Shown: positions 34,179 through 44,037, counted from the stretch's first letter. The stretch: DNA of 64,000 bases from an uncultured Thermanaerothrix sp. (GCF_938028735.1 NZ_CALIMF010000005.1:62001-126000), one strand, 5' to 3'. Notes: a model not told the origin generated them from the sequence alone. Program-made: numbers and translations.

Positions 34179-37019
34179 ATGACAGTTGCCTTACCAACCC
34201 CTCCTCCATCTTCGCCACTTACAGACCTAGATATTGCTTGGCATGCCCTCAACGCGCATGAGACGGTTCGGCGCTTACGCACCCCCTTAGCAAGCGGGCT
34301 CACCACCGAAGAGGCAACGCGCCGTTTGGCACAGTTTGGTCCCAATCAGCTTATTGAAGCCAAACGCCGCACCTTCTTGCAAATGGTCATTGGCCAACTA
34401 AAGAGTTTCGTGGTCATCCTGCTCATCGTAGCAGCGGTGATCTCGGGTATCATCAGCATTTCGCAACGTGAGCCGCTGGTGGATTCAGCCGCCATTATCG
34501 CCATTGTGATCCTCAACGCTGTGCTTGGCGTGATCCAAGAGAGCCGCGCCGAGCAAGCCCTGGCCGCTTTGCGCCAACTGGCCGCACCAGAAGCCCAAGT
34601 GCTACGGGATGGGCGACGCCAGACCATCCCCGCGCGTGATCTGGTACCCGGCGATATCGTCTTCCTAGAAGCCGGCAACTACGTCCCGGCCGATCTGCGC
34701 CTGCTGGAAGCCGTTAACCTGCGCATTGAAGAGGCCGCCCTAACAGGCGAGTCCATTGCAGTGGAGAAGGACGCAACCAGCCTACTCCAGGAGAACGCCC
34801 CCCTTGGCGACCGCAAGAACACCGCTTTCATGGGCACGCTGGTGGTTTATGGACGCGGGCGTGGAGTCGTAGTTAACACCGGCATGCGCACCCAATTGGG
34901 CATGATTGCGACCCTGCTTCAGAGCATGGAAGAGGAAGAAACGCCTCTGCAGCGCAAACTTGATCAATTGGGCCGCACCCTGGGCATTGCTGCCCTAATC
35001 ATTTGTGGATTGGTTTTTCTCACCGGCATCCTGCAGGGAGGCAATATTCTAGAGATGTTCATGGTGTCGGTCAGCCTGGCCATTGCCGCCGTGCCGGAGG
35101 GCCTGCCGGCTATTGTGACGATCAGCCTAGCCCTGGGTATGCGGGAAATGATCCGGCGTCATGCACTGATCCGCCGCCTCTCCTCAGTAGAGACACTAGG
35201 CTCGGCCACGGTCATCTGTTCCGATAAAACCGGTACGCTCACGCAAAACGCCATGACCGTTACCCGCCTTTGGGTGGATGGAACCTTCATCGAGGTCAGC
35301 GGACGGGGGTATGTGCCCGAAGGAGAATTCAAAATCAACGGACAACCTCTTGACTTCAGCCACTACCCCGCCGTGCTCACCGCGCTGTGGATTGGCGCGC
35401 TCAACAACGATGCGGTGCTTGAGGTCAATACCCACAACGGCGAAAATGCCTACCGTGTGGTGGGTGATCCCACTGAAGGGGCTCTGCTGGTGGCAGCGGC
35501 TAAAGCCGGTGCTTTGCCGGAGCAGTTGCAAATGGCCTATCCGCGGGAGGACGAGATTCCTTTCGATTCAGTGCGTAAACGCATGGTGACCGTCCACGCC
35601 ATACAAGCCCCCCGTCCTGAAGATGCCTCGCCTTTTAGTACAGAGGTCTCACCCGATTTGCATGTGGTCACTGTCAAAGGAGCCCCCGACGAGGTCCTGC
35701 GCCTGTGCCGCTACTATCAAGATCGCTACGACCGCCCCCAGCCGCTGGATGAGGCAAGTCGTCAGCGCATCTTGCAAGCCAATGACGCAATGACCCGCGA
35801 GGCCTTACGAGTCTTGGGCGTGGCTTATCGGGTGGTTCCCAGTCTGCCCGATCATGCCGAGCCGGAGGCACTCGAGCAGGATCTAGTCTTTGTGGGTCTG
35901 ATCGGAATGATTGACCCGCCGCGCCCCGAGGTGATCCCAGCCTTGCAAAAAGCCACTCGGGCGGGTATCCGGACCCTCATGATCACGGGGGACTATCCCA
36001 ACACTGCCCGCGCCATTGCCGAAGCCATTGGTTTGTTACGCCCGCACCATCAAGTGCTGACCGGTGCTCAGCTGGATGCCATGGACGATGCTACCCTGCA
36101 ACGCGAAGTACAGCGCACAGACGTCTTCGCGCGCGTCTCACCCCAGCATAAGTTGCGTATCGTGGAGGCCCTCAAGGCCAATAATGAAATCGTGGCAATG
36201 ACCGGCGATGGGGTCAACGACGCCCCCGCGATCAAACGCGCCGATATCGGCATTGCCATGGGCATCACGGGCACGGATGTGACGAAAGAGACGGCCGACA
36301 TGGTGCTGATGGATGATAATTATGCCAGTATTGTCGCGGCCGTGGAGCAGGGACGCATCATTTATAGCAACATTCGCAAGTTTGTTTATTATCTTATCTC
36401 GTGCAACCTCGCCGAAATTTTTATCATCTTCCTTCCTACGGCTTTTGGGCGCTGGCTCTTTCCCGCAGCCGGACGGGTGCTTTCCCCGCTTTTGCCCATT
36501 CAATTGCTCTGGCTTAACCTGATCACCGACGGGGCGCCAGCGTTGGCATTGGGCACTGAGAAAGGCGATCCCGACATCATGGATCAGCCACCCCGCCCTC
36601 CGAGGGAACCCATCATCAACCGTTTCATGCAAATCGGCGTAGCCGTGCAGACGATTGCCATTACGACTGCCACCTTGCTTGCTTTTAGCCTAGGCCTGCG
36701 TCAGAATGCGACCCTCGCAGGAACACTAGCGTTTGTTACCCTCTCTAGTTCGGAATTACTACGCGCCTACACCGCTCGCTCCGAACGCTACCCCTTGCTC
36801 AAAATTGGGCTCTTCAGCAACCGCTGGATGAACCTGGCGGTGTTGAGTTCGTTAGCCCTGTTGTTGATGGTGGTGTATGTGCCTTTCTTCAACCCCATCT
36901 TCGCTACCGTTCCCCTCACCTGGGAGCATTGGAAAATCATCTTACCGCTGATTTTCCTGCCCGCTATCGTGGCAGAGATCACAAAAGTGGTGTTAGGCAT
37001 GCGTAAGGCACGGCATTGA
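34179..37019 (+). CDS. P2-type cation-transporting ATPase (Ca2+-ATPase like)
   Basis: 946 aa, full length. Actuator TGES, helix-4 motif VPEGLP, phosphorylated Asp349 in ICSDKTGTLTQN, nucleotide-domain KGAPDEVL, hinge MTGDGVNDAPA, and helix 6 NLITDGAPALALG. The PEGLP/NxxTDG combination is that of SERCA/PMR1-like Ca2+ pumps rather than heavy-metal P1B or K+ pumps. Ten helices fit, including the C-terminal four. It exports Ca2+ (or Mn2+) from the cytoplasm. There is no ribosome site of note before the ATG. Confidence 0.94.
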   Translation: MTVALPTPPPSSPLTDLDIAWHALNAHETVRRLRTPLASGLTTEEATRRLAQFGPNQLIEAKRRTFLQMVIGQLKSFVVILLIVAAVISGIISISQREPLVDSAAIIAIVILNAVLGVIQESRAEQALAALRQLAAPEAQVLRDGRRQTIPARDLVPGDIVFLEAGNYVPADLRLLEAVNLRIEEAALTGESIAVEKDATSLLQENAPLGDRKNTAFMGTLVVYGRGRGVVVNTGMRTQLGMIATLLQSMEEEETPLQRKLDQLGRTLGIAALIICGLVFLTGILQGGNILEMFMVSVSLAIAAVPEGLPAIVTISLALGMREMIRRHALIRRLSSVETLGSATVICSDKTGTLTQNAMTVTRLWVDGTFIEVSGRGYVPEGEFKINGQPLDFSHYPAVLTALWIGALNNDAVLEVNTHNGENAYRVVGDPTEGALLVAAAKAGALPEQLQMAYPREDEIPFDSVRKRMVTVHAIQAPRPEDASPFSTEVSPDLHVVTVKGAPDEVLRLCRYYQDRYDRPQPLDEASRQRILQANDAMTREALRVLGVAYRVVPSLPDHAEPEALEQDLVFVGLIGMIDPPRPEVIPALQKATRAGIRTLMITGDYPNTARAIAEAIGLLRPHHQVLTGAQLDAMDDATLQREVQRTDVFARVSPQHKLRIVEALKANNEIVAMTGDGVNDAPAIKRADIGIAMGITGTDVTKETADMVLMDDNYASIVAAVEQGRIIYSNIRKFVYYLISCNLAEIFIIFLPTAFGRWLFPAAGRVLSPLLPIQLLWLNLITDGAPALALGTEKGDPDIMDQPPRPPREPIINRFMQIGVAVQTIAITTATLLAFSLGLRQNATLAGTLAFVTLSSSELLRAYTARSERYPLLKIGLFSNRWMNLAVLSSLALLLMVVYVPFFNPIFATVPLTWEHWKIILPLIFLPAIVAEITKVVLGMRKARH

Positions 37020-37026
37020 CCGGCAA

Positions 37027-37035
37027 TGATACAAT
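37027..37035 (+). promoter_or_regulatory. Extended -10 of the nucleotidyltransferase gene
   Basis: TGATACAAT lies 44 nt before the TTG start, which has GGAGG at 5 nt. No clear -35. Confidence 0.45.
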
Positions 37036-37078
37036 TATTTATGCATGACCCACCCCATTTCCACCCTTGGAGGCAGGC

Positions 37079-38089
37079 TTGACCCAAACGCTCACCATTG
37101 CGATCCCTATGGCCGGCTGGGGAACGCGCATGCGCCCCCACACCTGGAGCAAACCTAAACCCCTGCTCCCCTTGGCAGGAAAAACGGTTTTAGATTACGT
37201 CTTGGCCCAGTTTAAGAGTATCCCCACCTCTTTTGATGTAAATTACGTTTTCATCGTCGGACCGGGACAACAAACCGCCATTGAAGCCCATATGCACCAG
37301 CACCACCCCAACCTGAAAGTGCACTACGTGGTGCAGGAAGTCATGCGCGGGCAGTCCGATGCCCTCTACCTGGCGCGGGACTACCTGCGTGGCCCGGTGC
37401 TCATGGCCTTTTCCGATACCCTGATCGAAACAGACCTATCCTTCCTCTCCCAAACCGATTTAGACGGGATTGCCTGGGTTAAGCCCGTGCCGGATCCGCG
37501 CCGTTTTGGGGTCGCTGAGGTCAACGCCGAAGGCTGGGTGACTCGCCTGATTGAAAAGCCGCAAGACTTATCTAATAATCTAGTAGTGGTGGGTTTCTAC
37601 TATTTCCGCAGCGGCGAGGCCCTGGTTGAGGCCATCCAAGAGCAAATGCGGCGTGGGTTGGCGCTACGCGGCGAGTACTTCCTGGCAGAGGCCATTAATA
37701 TCTTGCTGGAGCGTGGTGCGCGTTTCCGCACCCAAACCGTGGAAGTCTGGCTGGATGCCGGAATTCCGGATGCCCTGCTGGAAACTAATCGCTACTTACT
37801 TGAGCATGGGCACGATAACAGCACCGCGGCCGCACAACGCTCTGGCGTGGTCGTGATTCCTCCGGTTTTTGTTCATCCCGAAGCCCACTTATACAATGTG
37901 GTTATTGGGCCTTATGTCTCGGTAGGACGCGGCTGTGTCTTGGAAGCATGTGTGATCAGCGACAGCATCCTGGACCAGGAAGCCCAAGTGCGCGAAGCCG
38001 TGCTAAAGGCCTCCTTATTAGGACGGCGCACGCGCATTGAGGGATCGGCCCAGCGCGCGAATCTAGGAGATGATGCATGGATCACATGA
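37079..38089 (+). CDS. Sugar-phosphate nucleotidyltransferase
   Basis: 336 aa from the TTG at 37079, chosen because GGAGG sits 5 nt upstream; an in-frame TTG at 37067 overlaps that GGAGG. IAIPMAGWGTRMRPHT is the NTP-binding loop, then KPKPLLPLAGKTVLDYVL, a metal Asp in AFSDTLIE, EKPQ and GEYFLAEAIN. The C-terminal ~90 residues look like a short beta-helix. It is of the RfbA/GlmU/GalU type and activates a sugar 1-phosphate with UTP or dTTP. Its base specificity is not readable. It overlaps the next small gene by 13 bp. Confidence 0.88.
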   Translation: MTQTLTIAIPMAGWGTRMRPHTWSKPKPLLPLAGKTVLDYVLAQFKSIPTSFDVNYVFIVGPGQQTAIEAHMHQHHPNLKVHYVVQEVMRGQSDALYLARDYLRGPVLMAFSDTLIETDLSFLSQTDLDGIAWVKPVPDPRRFGVAEVNAEGWVTRLIEKPQDLSNNLVVVGFYYFRSGEALVEAIQEQMRRGLALRGEYFLAEAINILLERGARFRTQTVEVWLDAGIPDALLETNRYLLEHGHDNSTAAAQRSGVVVIPPVFVHPEAHLYNVVIGPYVSVGRGCVLEACVISDSILDQEAQVREAVLKASLLGRRTRIEGSAQRANLGDDAWIT

Positions 38090-38301
38090 ACCCCGACCCG
38101 GTGGAATGCCACTCCGGCTATGAATACGCCGAACGCCCGCTCGCTATTCATTGGGAGGGAGAACGCCTAGAAATTGAGGCCATTGAAGAGCACTGGCGCA
38201 TCCCCGGTGGAAAGTGTTTTCGTGTGCGGGTTCGCGATGGACGGCGTTTTGAGTTGTTTTACGGCGAACTTTATGATGAATGGCGGGTTAATCTGTTATA
38301 A
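38077..38301 (+). CDS. Small conserved protein (DUF6504-like)
   Basis: 74 aa; the ATG at 38077 has GGAG 7 nt upstream inside the preceding gene. Sequence features: RPLAIHWEGERLEIEAIEEH then WRIPGGKCFRVRVRDGRRFE, ending FYGELYDEWRVNLL. The order of aromatic and charged residues resembles DUF6504 proteins, which have a beta-strand fold and no known role. Translationally coupled to the nucleotidyltransferase. Confidence 0.65.
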   Translation: MDHMNPDPVECHSGYEYAERPLAIHWEGERLEIEAIEEHWRIPGGKCFRVRVRDGRRFELFYGELYDEWRVNLL

Positions 38302-38331
38302 GATCTTATTGTAAGAAGGAGCTAGAGCCCT

Positions 38332-39531
38332 ATGTCTTCCACCTCTTCCACCCTCTCCACCGCCTCTACCCGTACCACCTACCTCTCACAACGTGTAGCC
38401 AGCCTGAAGCCCTCCGGCATTCGACGTTTCTTTGACATCGCCGCCACCATGAAGGATGTTATCTCTCTGGGCATCGGTGAACCCGACTTTGATACACCCC
38501 CCGCAGTGATTGAGGCAGGCGTTCAAGCCTTACGCAATGGTCAGACTCATTACACCTCCAACGCGGGTATCTTGGAATTACGCCAGGCTCTAGCCGCCCA
38601 CCTAGAACGGCTGTATGGCGTGAGTTACGACCCTCAAACCGAAATCATTATTACCGTGGGTGGATCCGAGGCCCTTTACTTAGCCGCCACTGCGCTGCTG
38701 GATCCCGGCGACGAGGTCATTATTCCCACACCCTGCTTTGTCTCCTACCAGGCTCAGGTGCATCTAGCAGGGGGCGTGCCCATTGAAATTCCCTGCCATA
38801 TGGAAGACAACTTTGATGTGAACCCCCAGGCCATTGAGGCCGCTATTACCCCGCGCACGAAAGCCATCCTAATTGGCTTTCCCAATAATCCCACTGGGGC
38901 CGTGGCCACCCGTGAACGCTTGCTGGAGATTGCCCGCTTGGCCGAGAAATATGACTTAATTGTTATTTCGGATGAGATCTATGACCGTCTGGTATATGCA
39001 GGACATCAGCATGTCTGTTTCCCCTCCTTGCCAAGGATGAAAGGACGTTCTCTGCTCCTGGGCGGGTTCTCAAAAGATTACGCAATGACCGGTTGGCGCA
39101 TTGGCTATGCCTGCGGCCCCCAACACCTGATGCAAGGCTTGCTCCGTGTGCACCAGTACACTGTGATGTCCGCCCCCACCATGTCCCAGATCGCCGCCCT
39201 CACTGCGCTATATGACCGCGATGAAGCCGTTCAGATGATGGTCGAAGAATATGACCGCCGTCGGCGCCTAATCGTTAGGGAGCTAAATCGCATGGGATTG
39301 CCTACATTTGAACCCAAGGGAGCCTTCTATGCCTTCCCCAAAGTGAGTGTCACCGGCCTGGATGACGAGACCTTTGCCCAGCGTCTGCTTCAAGAAGAGC
39401 ATGTAGCTGTAGTGCCCGGCTCGGCGTTTGGAGCCGGTGGCGAGGGCTTTGTGCGTTGCTCGTATGCTACCGCCTACGAAAAGATTGAGGAAGCTCTGCG
39501 CCGTATTGAGCGCTTCTTGAGGCGATTGTAA
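38332..39531 (+). CDS. Class I aminotransferase (aspartate/aromatic type)
   Basis: 399 aa. Fold-type I PLP enzyme: ISLGIGEPDFDTP, FPNNPTGAV with the substrate Asn, SDEIYDRLVYAG with the ring-binding Asp/Tyr, Lys248 in GGFSKDYAMTGWRIGY, and Arg in FVRCSYA. It resembles Thermus-type AspC and related alanine/aromatic transaminases. The first 20 residues are a Ser/Thr-rich tail not found in relatives. It has no operon partner except possible read-through to icd. Confidence 0.93.
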   Translation: MSSTSSTLSTASTRTTYLSQRVASLKPSGIRRFFDIAATMKDVISLGIGEPDFDTPPAVIEAGVQALRNGQTHYTSNAGILELRQALAAHLERLYGVSYDPQTEIIITVGGSEALYLAATALLDPGDEVIIPTPCFVSYQAQVHLAGGVPIEIPCHMEDNFDVNPQAIEAAITPRTKAILIGFPNNPTGAVATRERLLEIARLAEKYDLIVISDEIYDRLVYAGHQHVCFPSLPRMKGRSLLLGGFSKDYAMTGWRIGYACGPQHLMQGLLRVHQYTVMSAPTMSQIAALTALYDRDEAVQMMVEEYDRRRRLIVRELNRMGLPTFEPKGAFYAFPKVSVTGLDDETFAQRLLQEEHVAVVPGSAFGAGGEGFVRCSYATAYEKIEEALRRIERFLRRL

Positions 39532-39575
39532 ACCCGGCCTGCAGCCAATGCCCCTAATCTGACCCCCAACAGGCA

Positions 39576-39584
39576 TGATATAAT
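39576..39584 (+). promoter_or_regulatory. icd promoter, extended -10
   Basis: TGATATAAT, identical to the elements before the genes at 17994 and 28343. Poor -35. GGAGG precedes the icd ATG. Confidence 0.55.
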
Positions 39585-39616
39585 CCGCCGATAATCACGG
39601 CCGTGGAGGAGACCTC

Positions 39617-41026
39617 ATGACTTACCAACTGATTCAAATTCCCCAAGGCGGAGAAGCCATTCACCTTGCCGAGGGGCGGCTACAAGTGCCCGATAACCCG
39701 ATTATCCCGTATGTTGAGGGAGATGGCACCGGACGAGATATTTGGCGTGCCGCCGTGCGGGTCTTCGACGCTGCAGTCGCCCGTGCCTATGGGGGCCGCC
39801 GCAAGATTTACTGGATGGAAGTCTATGCGGGCGAGAAGTCCTTCCGCCAATTCAACACTTGGCTACCCGATGAGACCCTGCGGGCTTTTGAAGAATTCAG
39901 GGTAGGGATCAAGGGCCCACTTACCACACCCATCGGGGGCGGCATTCGTTCTCTCAACGTGGCGTTACGCAAAGCTCTGGATCTTTACGTCTGTCTCCGT
40001 CCGGTGCGCTACTTCAAAGGCGTTCCCTCGCCAGTGCGCCAGCCCGAACTGGTGGATATGGTCATTTTCCGCGAAAACACCGAAGATATCTACACCGGGA
40101 TCGAATTTCAGCACGGCACTGCTGAGGCTGAGCGTTTCAAGGCCCTCTTGCGAGAACACTTCCCAGATCAGTTTGCCAAGCTGCGCTTCCCAGAAACGGC
40201 CGGCTTTAGCCTTAAACCCATCTCGGTTCAAGGCACCGAGCGCCTGGTGCGCGCTGCCATCCGTTGGGCATTGGAAAACCACCGTCGTAGCGTGACCCTG
40301 GTGCATAAGGGCAATATCATGAAGTTTACCGAAGGTGCTTTTCGTGACTGGGGCTATGCCTTGGCCAAGCGAGAGTTTCGCCACCAAATTGTCACTGAAC
40401 GCGAAGCCTGGATTCTTTCCAACCGCGAGCAGAACCCCAACCTGAGTATTGAGGAAAACGCCCGCCTAATTGAACCGGGCTACGATATGTTGCCTCCCGA
40501 GCAGCAAGCAGCGGTACACGCAGAGGTCGAGAACACACTAACCACCCTCTGGCCCACCCACGGGGACGGCAAATGGAAGCGCCTTCTCCTGATCAAGGAT
40601 ACCATTGCCGATGTGACCTTCCAACATGTGTTGACCCGCCCGCGTGACTTTGACGTGTTGGCAACCCCTAACCTGAATGGGGATTACCTCTCGGATGCCC
40701 TGGCTGCCCAAGTCGGCGGCATTGGTATTGCCCCCGGCGCAAATATTAATTTTGAGAGCGGTCATGCTATCTTTGAGGCTACCCACGGCACAGCCCCCAA
40801 ATATGCGGACCTAGACAAGGTCAACCCGGGTTCGGTCATTCTTTCGGGCGAGATGATGTTGCGCTACCTGGGCTGGCATGAGGCCGCGGATCTCATTATT
40901 AAGGGGGTAGAGGGAGCTATCTCAGCGCGCACGGTGACCTACGATTTCGCTCGTCTGATGCCCGATGCCACGGAAGTGCGTTGCTCCGAATTTGGTGATG
41001 CCATCATCCGCCACATGGCCGACTAA
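39617..41026 (+). CDS. icd: NADP-dependent isocitrate dehydrogenase
   Basis: 469 aa, about 50 longer than E. coli Icd. Substrate loop [20 protein letters not shown] with the regulatory Ser, [39 protein letters not shown], and metal Asp in NLNGDYLSD. Lys-Tyr in [10 protein letters not shown] and the Tyr in [10 protein letters not shown] support NADP use. The extra length is an insert from about residue 255 ([15 protein letters not shown] to GDGKWK) resembling the longer cyanobacterial-type enzymes. It oxidises isocitrate to 2-oxoglutarate in the TCA cycle. Confidence 0.95.
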   Translation: MTYQLIQIPQGGEAIHLAEGRLQVPDNPIIPYVEGDGTGRDIWRAAVRVFDAAVARAYGGRRKIYWMEVYAGEKSFRQFNTWLPDETLRAFEEFRVGIKGPLTTPIGGGIRSLNVALRKALDLYVCLRPVRYFKGVPSPVRQPELVDMVIFRENTEDIYTGIEFQHGTAEAERFKALLREHFPDQFAKLRFPETAGFSLKPISVQGTERLVRAAIRWALENHRRSVTLVHKGNIMKFTEGAFRDWGYALAKREFRHQIVTEREAWILSNREQNPNLSIEENARLIEPGYDMLPPEQQAAVHAEVENTLTTLWPTHGDGKWKRLLLIKDTIADVTFQHVLTRPRDFDVLATPNLNGDYLSDALAAQVGGIGIAPGANINFESGHAIFEATHGTAPKYADLDKVNPGSVILSGEMMLRYLGWHEAADLIIKGVEGAISARTVTYDFARLMPDATEVRCSEFGDAIIRHMAD

Positions 41027-41080
41027 GGCAAAGACATCCCCCTGACTGGCGCAATAAGAAGCGGCCCACGAAAATTCCTG

Positions 41081-41120
41081 TGCATTTTGACTTGAATGCA
41101 CAATTTATTTTCGCTACAAT
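41081..41120 (+). promoter_or_regulatory. spoVS-like gene promoter with inverted repeat at -35
   Basis: -35 TTGAAT (41092-41097), 17-nt spacer, -10 TACAAT (41115-41120). An inverted repeat TGCATT-N8-AATGCA (41081-41086 and 41095-41100) overlaps the -35. The leader is about 66 nt with AAGGAG before the ATG. Confidence 0.65.
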
Positions 41121-41192
41121 GAAATACACATTAAATTTGCATGCCAAGAGCATGTTGCACGTGGGCTAAACACCGAAGAAAAGGAGCACGCA

Positions 41193-41453
41193 ATGGACGT
41201 CATCAAAGTCAAGGCAAATTCCCGCACCGCAGCCGTAGCAGGAGCCATCGCCGGCGTAGTCCGCGAGCACAAACGTGCCGAGGTGCAGGCCATCGGCGCC
41301 GGTGCCGTCAACCAGGCCATCAAAGCATTGGTGCTGGCCAGGGGGTATCTGATGGAGGATGGAATCTCCATCGTGTGCATCCCCGAGTTTGTGGATGTGG
41401 ACATCGAAGGCAAAATCCGCACCGCGATCAAATTAATTGTCGAACCCCGCTGA
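41193..41453 (+). CDS. SpoVS family protein
   Basis: 86 aa, Alba-like fold. It begins MDVIKVKANSRTAAVAGAIA and continues AEVQAIGAGAVNQAIKALVL; these are almost invariant in SpoVS. In Bacillus it affects asymmetric septation and coat assembly, but it is also present in many bacteria that do not sporulate. No other sporulation gene is in the window, so a nucleic-acid-binding or cell-cycle role is more likely. Single gene with its own promoter. Confidence 0.92.
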   Translation: MDVIKVKANSRTAAVAGAIAGVVREHKRAEVQAIGAGAVNQAIKALVLARGYLMEDGISIVCIPEFVDVDIEGKIRTAIKLIVEPR

Positions 41454-41491
41454 ACCCCGTCCCACCTGAGCGCGTAGGATAAAGGCGAGGT

Positions 41492-42142
41492 TCAGGTAAC
41501 TTCCGCCGGATCAAAGCGCACTTCTTCTTTACCGGTTAGTTTTTCCTGAACCTTCTGTAGCACCAGTTCAAAATGGCGGGGGCGCGCAACATAGTCCAGG
41601 TCATCAGCAGGCACTGTGAGGACCGGACAAAGGGTAAAACCTGCCACCCACGCCTCATAGAGATCATTGAGCCGCTCTAAGTAATCCAGCGGGATTTCCC
41701 GTTCATAGGGACGACGGCGCTGAGCAATGCGCTGTTGCAAGGTCGCAGTGGAAGCACGCAGATAGATCATCAGGTCGGGTGGGGTCAGGCAATCGCACGC
41801 CGCCTGATAGAGGGCTTGGTAAGTGGCGTAGTCGCGCTCGCTCAGCGCTCCTTGCAAGAAGAGCCCACGGGCAAATATCTCAGCGTCCTCATACAGGCTG
41901 CGATCTTGTACCGCTGAAAAAGGGCTGCGTTGAATTTGGAGGTGAATACGCAGGCGGTGGGCTAGGAAAAACACTTGAGAATGAAACGCCCACGCCTGCA
42001 TATTGCGGTAGAAATCGCTGAGGTAAGGGTTTTCCACCTCCGGCTCGTAATAGGGTTGCCATGCCATGCGCTCGCACAGCAAGCGTACCAAGGTGGATTT
42101 CCCCACGCCAATATTACCTGCCACGATAATGTACTTTTTCAT
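41492..42142 (-). CDS. Deoxynucleoside kinase
   Basis: 216 aa. P-loop GNIGVGKST at residues 9-17, the DRS motif in QDRSLYEDAEIFA, and a lid with Arg residues (QRIAQRRRPYEREIP). It belongs to the dCK/dGK-type family and phosphorylates deoxynucleosides for salvage; which base is not clear. It overlaps the DsbA-like gene by 4 bp (ATGA) as the last gene of a three-gene run with the response regulator. Confidence 0.92.
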   Translation of the reverse strand: MKKYIIVAGNIGVGKSTLVRLLCERMAWQPYYEPEVENPYLSDFYRNMQAWAFHSQVFFLAHRLRIHLQIQRSPFSAVQDRSLYEDAEIFARGLFLQGALSERDYATYQALYQAACDCLTPPDLMIYLRASTATLQQRIAQRRRPYEREIPLDYLERLNDLYEAWVAGFTLCPVLTVPADDLDYVARPRHFELVLQKVQEKLTGKEEVRFDPAEVT

Positions 42143-42897
42143 TGGCTGAGTTTCCCCGCCAATTCCAGTTCAATCACTCGCTGGAAAACCTCAAACGGCT
42201 GTGCACCCAGCAGGGCAATCCCGTTGATAAAGAAGGTGGGGGTGGAATTGATGCCCAGATCAACCGCGTATGCGTAATCGCCCTCCACCTCAGCCTGGTA
42301 ACGCCGTTCATCCAGGCAGGTGGTGAATTGGTCCATCTTCAAGCCCAGGCGCTCGGCATAGGCCAAGTAGGCCTCCCGTCCCAATGAAAGTCCGCCCCTG
42401 AAAAGCAGATCGTGAAATTCCCAAAATTTGCCCTGTTCGTTGGCACAGTTAGCCGCTTCAGCCGCCGGTGCGGCTTCCGGGTGAATGCTATATAGCGGGA
42501 AGTCGCGATACACCAGACGCACTTTATCCCCATATGCAGCCTGGATCTTCGGCCAAACCTGAACATGCCAGCGCTGACAGTAGGGGCATTGGAAATCGCT
42601 AAATTCAATGATCGTGATAGGTGCGTTGGCTGGACCCAATGCTGGGTCATCGTCCACCGGCACATCATAACGGGTTACCTGGCGTGGGACATCCGCCTCG
42701 GCTTGTTGAGCAGACAGTTGAGCCCTTAGGTTGGCAACCTCGCGCCCCCAGATTCCATAACCTGCTGCTACACCTAACAAGAAGGCAGCTAGGCCAAACC
42801 CCACCATCCCCCAATGCCAAGCAGGTCTGCGTCGTATCGTAGGCGCAGGGGGACGAGATAAGTCGGGAGAGGCAGGAATAGGCGGGGATTCACGCAT
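42139..42897 (-). CDS. Membrane-anchored DsbA-family thiol oxidoreductase
   Basis: 252 aa from the ATG at 42897, chosen because GAGGAGA lies 9 nt upstream; two earlier ATGs lack that spacing. One membrane helix (about 30-52), a short coiled region, then a thioredoxin fold with active site CPYC in FSDFQCPYCQRWH and cis-Pro in STPTFFING. It is of the DsbA/BdbD-like group that forms or isomerises disulfides outside the cell. Its start overlaps the regulator stop by 8 bp. Confidence 0.9.
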   Translation of the reverse strand: MRESPPIPASPDLSRPPAPTIRRRPAWHWGMVGFGLAAFLLGVAAGYGIWGREVANLRAQLSAQQAEADVPRQVTRYDVPVDDDPALGPANAPITIIEFSDFQCPYCQRWHVQVWPKIQAAYGDKVRLVYRDFPLYSIHPEAAPAAEAANCANEQGKFWEFHDLLFRGGLSLGREAYLAYAERLGLKMDQFTTCLDERRYQAEVEGDYAYAVDLGINSTPTFFINGIALLGAQPFEVFQRVIELELAGKLSQ

Positions 42898-44005
42898 GAG
42901 AGTCATTCTCCTCAGTTTCAGATTCACCCTCAGGAGCCAGGCCCAAGCGACGTGCCTGCTCGTAGGTCAGGGCTTCTGACGTGAGCGGGGGCACTGCTTC
43001 CCCCTCCACAGCGGCCTCCCAAAAAGCATCAATTGCCTGCGGATCGCTCGGCAGAGGGGGTTGTTGCAAACTTTCCATCAGGGGCTCGAGTTCGGGCGCT
43101 TCAATAGGTAGAACCTCTTGTGGAATGACCTCGGTTTCTACGCCGGGGGGCAACGTCAGAGGTGGCTCCGGGGGTGGGGGCGCGGTAGTCACCGTGAGAT
43201 AGGGCACCCCCATCTCATCCAGAATCTGCGCCACCTCCTGTGCGGCCTGGAACACCGCCTCAAAAGCCAGCGGAAGGCGTACCGCGCTCTCAACCGCTGG
43301 GGTCACCAACACCAGGCCAAAGACACCCACAGGCGCAAAAGTCAGGTCTACTTCAGCTCCTTTGAAGGCCATCACCCCCTGGGGCGGGCCGGGGCGGAGG
43401 AGGCGCGCGACTTTAATGCCAGCACTAAGGACTGCCATCAACGGCGGAATCCATTCACTTTCAAAGTAAGATGGCAACCAATCTCCCGCCTGAGCCACAA
43501 TATGGCCCCGATCATCCAGCAAATACACCGCCCGCGCGTTCAAGGTCTGGCGCAAGCGCCCTAATCGCATGGAGAGGCGAGGTCCCGCTACTTCCTCCTC
43601 TGCCCCAATCCCGGCAGGAGGCGGGGCAGAAGAAGGCATTCCCAGCACCTCAGCCACTGCATCTAGAAATGTGCTCATGCTCAGCGGCTTGCGCAAGAAG
43701 CGCACCGCGCCCACTTCCTGGGCGCGCTGGGCTAGCCCCTCCTCCGTCAGCGCTGTGATCAGAATGCAGGGGGTGTGAGGAAACCGCTGGTGCAACTTAT
43801 TCACCAGATCCAACCCCGACATACCCGGCAAGCGGATATCAGCGATCAACAAATCGGCTTGCTGGCGCGAGACCTCCAGCAGCGCCTCTTCGGCTGAGGG
43901 CACCACTTGGATATCCAGAGCAGGGTCGAGGGTCAGCAGGGCGCTCCGCAACATGCGCCCCAGTTCCAGCGTATCTTCAACTATCAATACCCGGCGCACA
44001 GCCAT
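42890..44005 (-). CDS. Response regulator with roadblock-like second domain
   Basis: 371 aa. A complete receiver (1 to about 125) has the acidic pair VEDT, phosphorylated Asp in LLIADIRLPGMSG, and Lys in FLRKPLS. Residues about 140-260 (ARAVYLLDDRGHIVAQAGDW) resemble a roadblock/LC7 or GAF-like module. The rest (about 265-371) is Pro/Glu-rich and low in complexity. No DNA-binding domain is visible, so it is likely to act through protein contacts, perhaps on a small GTPase system. No histidine kinase is adjacent. Confidence 0.82.
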   Translation of the reverse strand: MAVRRVLIVEDTLELGRMLRSALLTLDPALDIQVVPSAEEALLEVSRQQADLLIADIRLPGMSGLDLVNKLHQRFPHTPCILITALTEEGLAQRAQEVGAVRFLRKPLSMSTFLDAVAEVLGMPSSAPPPAGIGAEEEVAGPRLSMRLGRLRQTLNARAVYLLDDRGHIVAQAGDWLPSYFESEWIPPLMAVLSAGIKVARLLRPGPPQGVMAFKGAEVDLTFAPVGVFGLVLVTPAVESAVRLPLAFEAVFQAAQEVAQILDEMGVPYLTVTTAPPPPEPPLTLPPGVETEVIPQEVLPIEAPELEPLMESLQQPPLPSDPQAIDAFWEAAVEGEAVPPLTSEALTYEQARRLGLAPEGESETEENDSHA

Positions 44006-44037
44006 AGGCTCTCCCCTGGCAAGGTTGAGTTGAGCCT

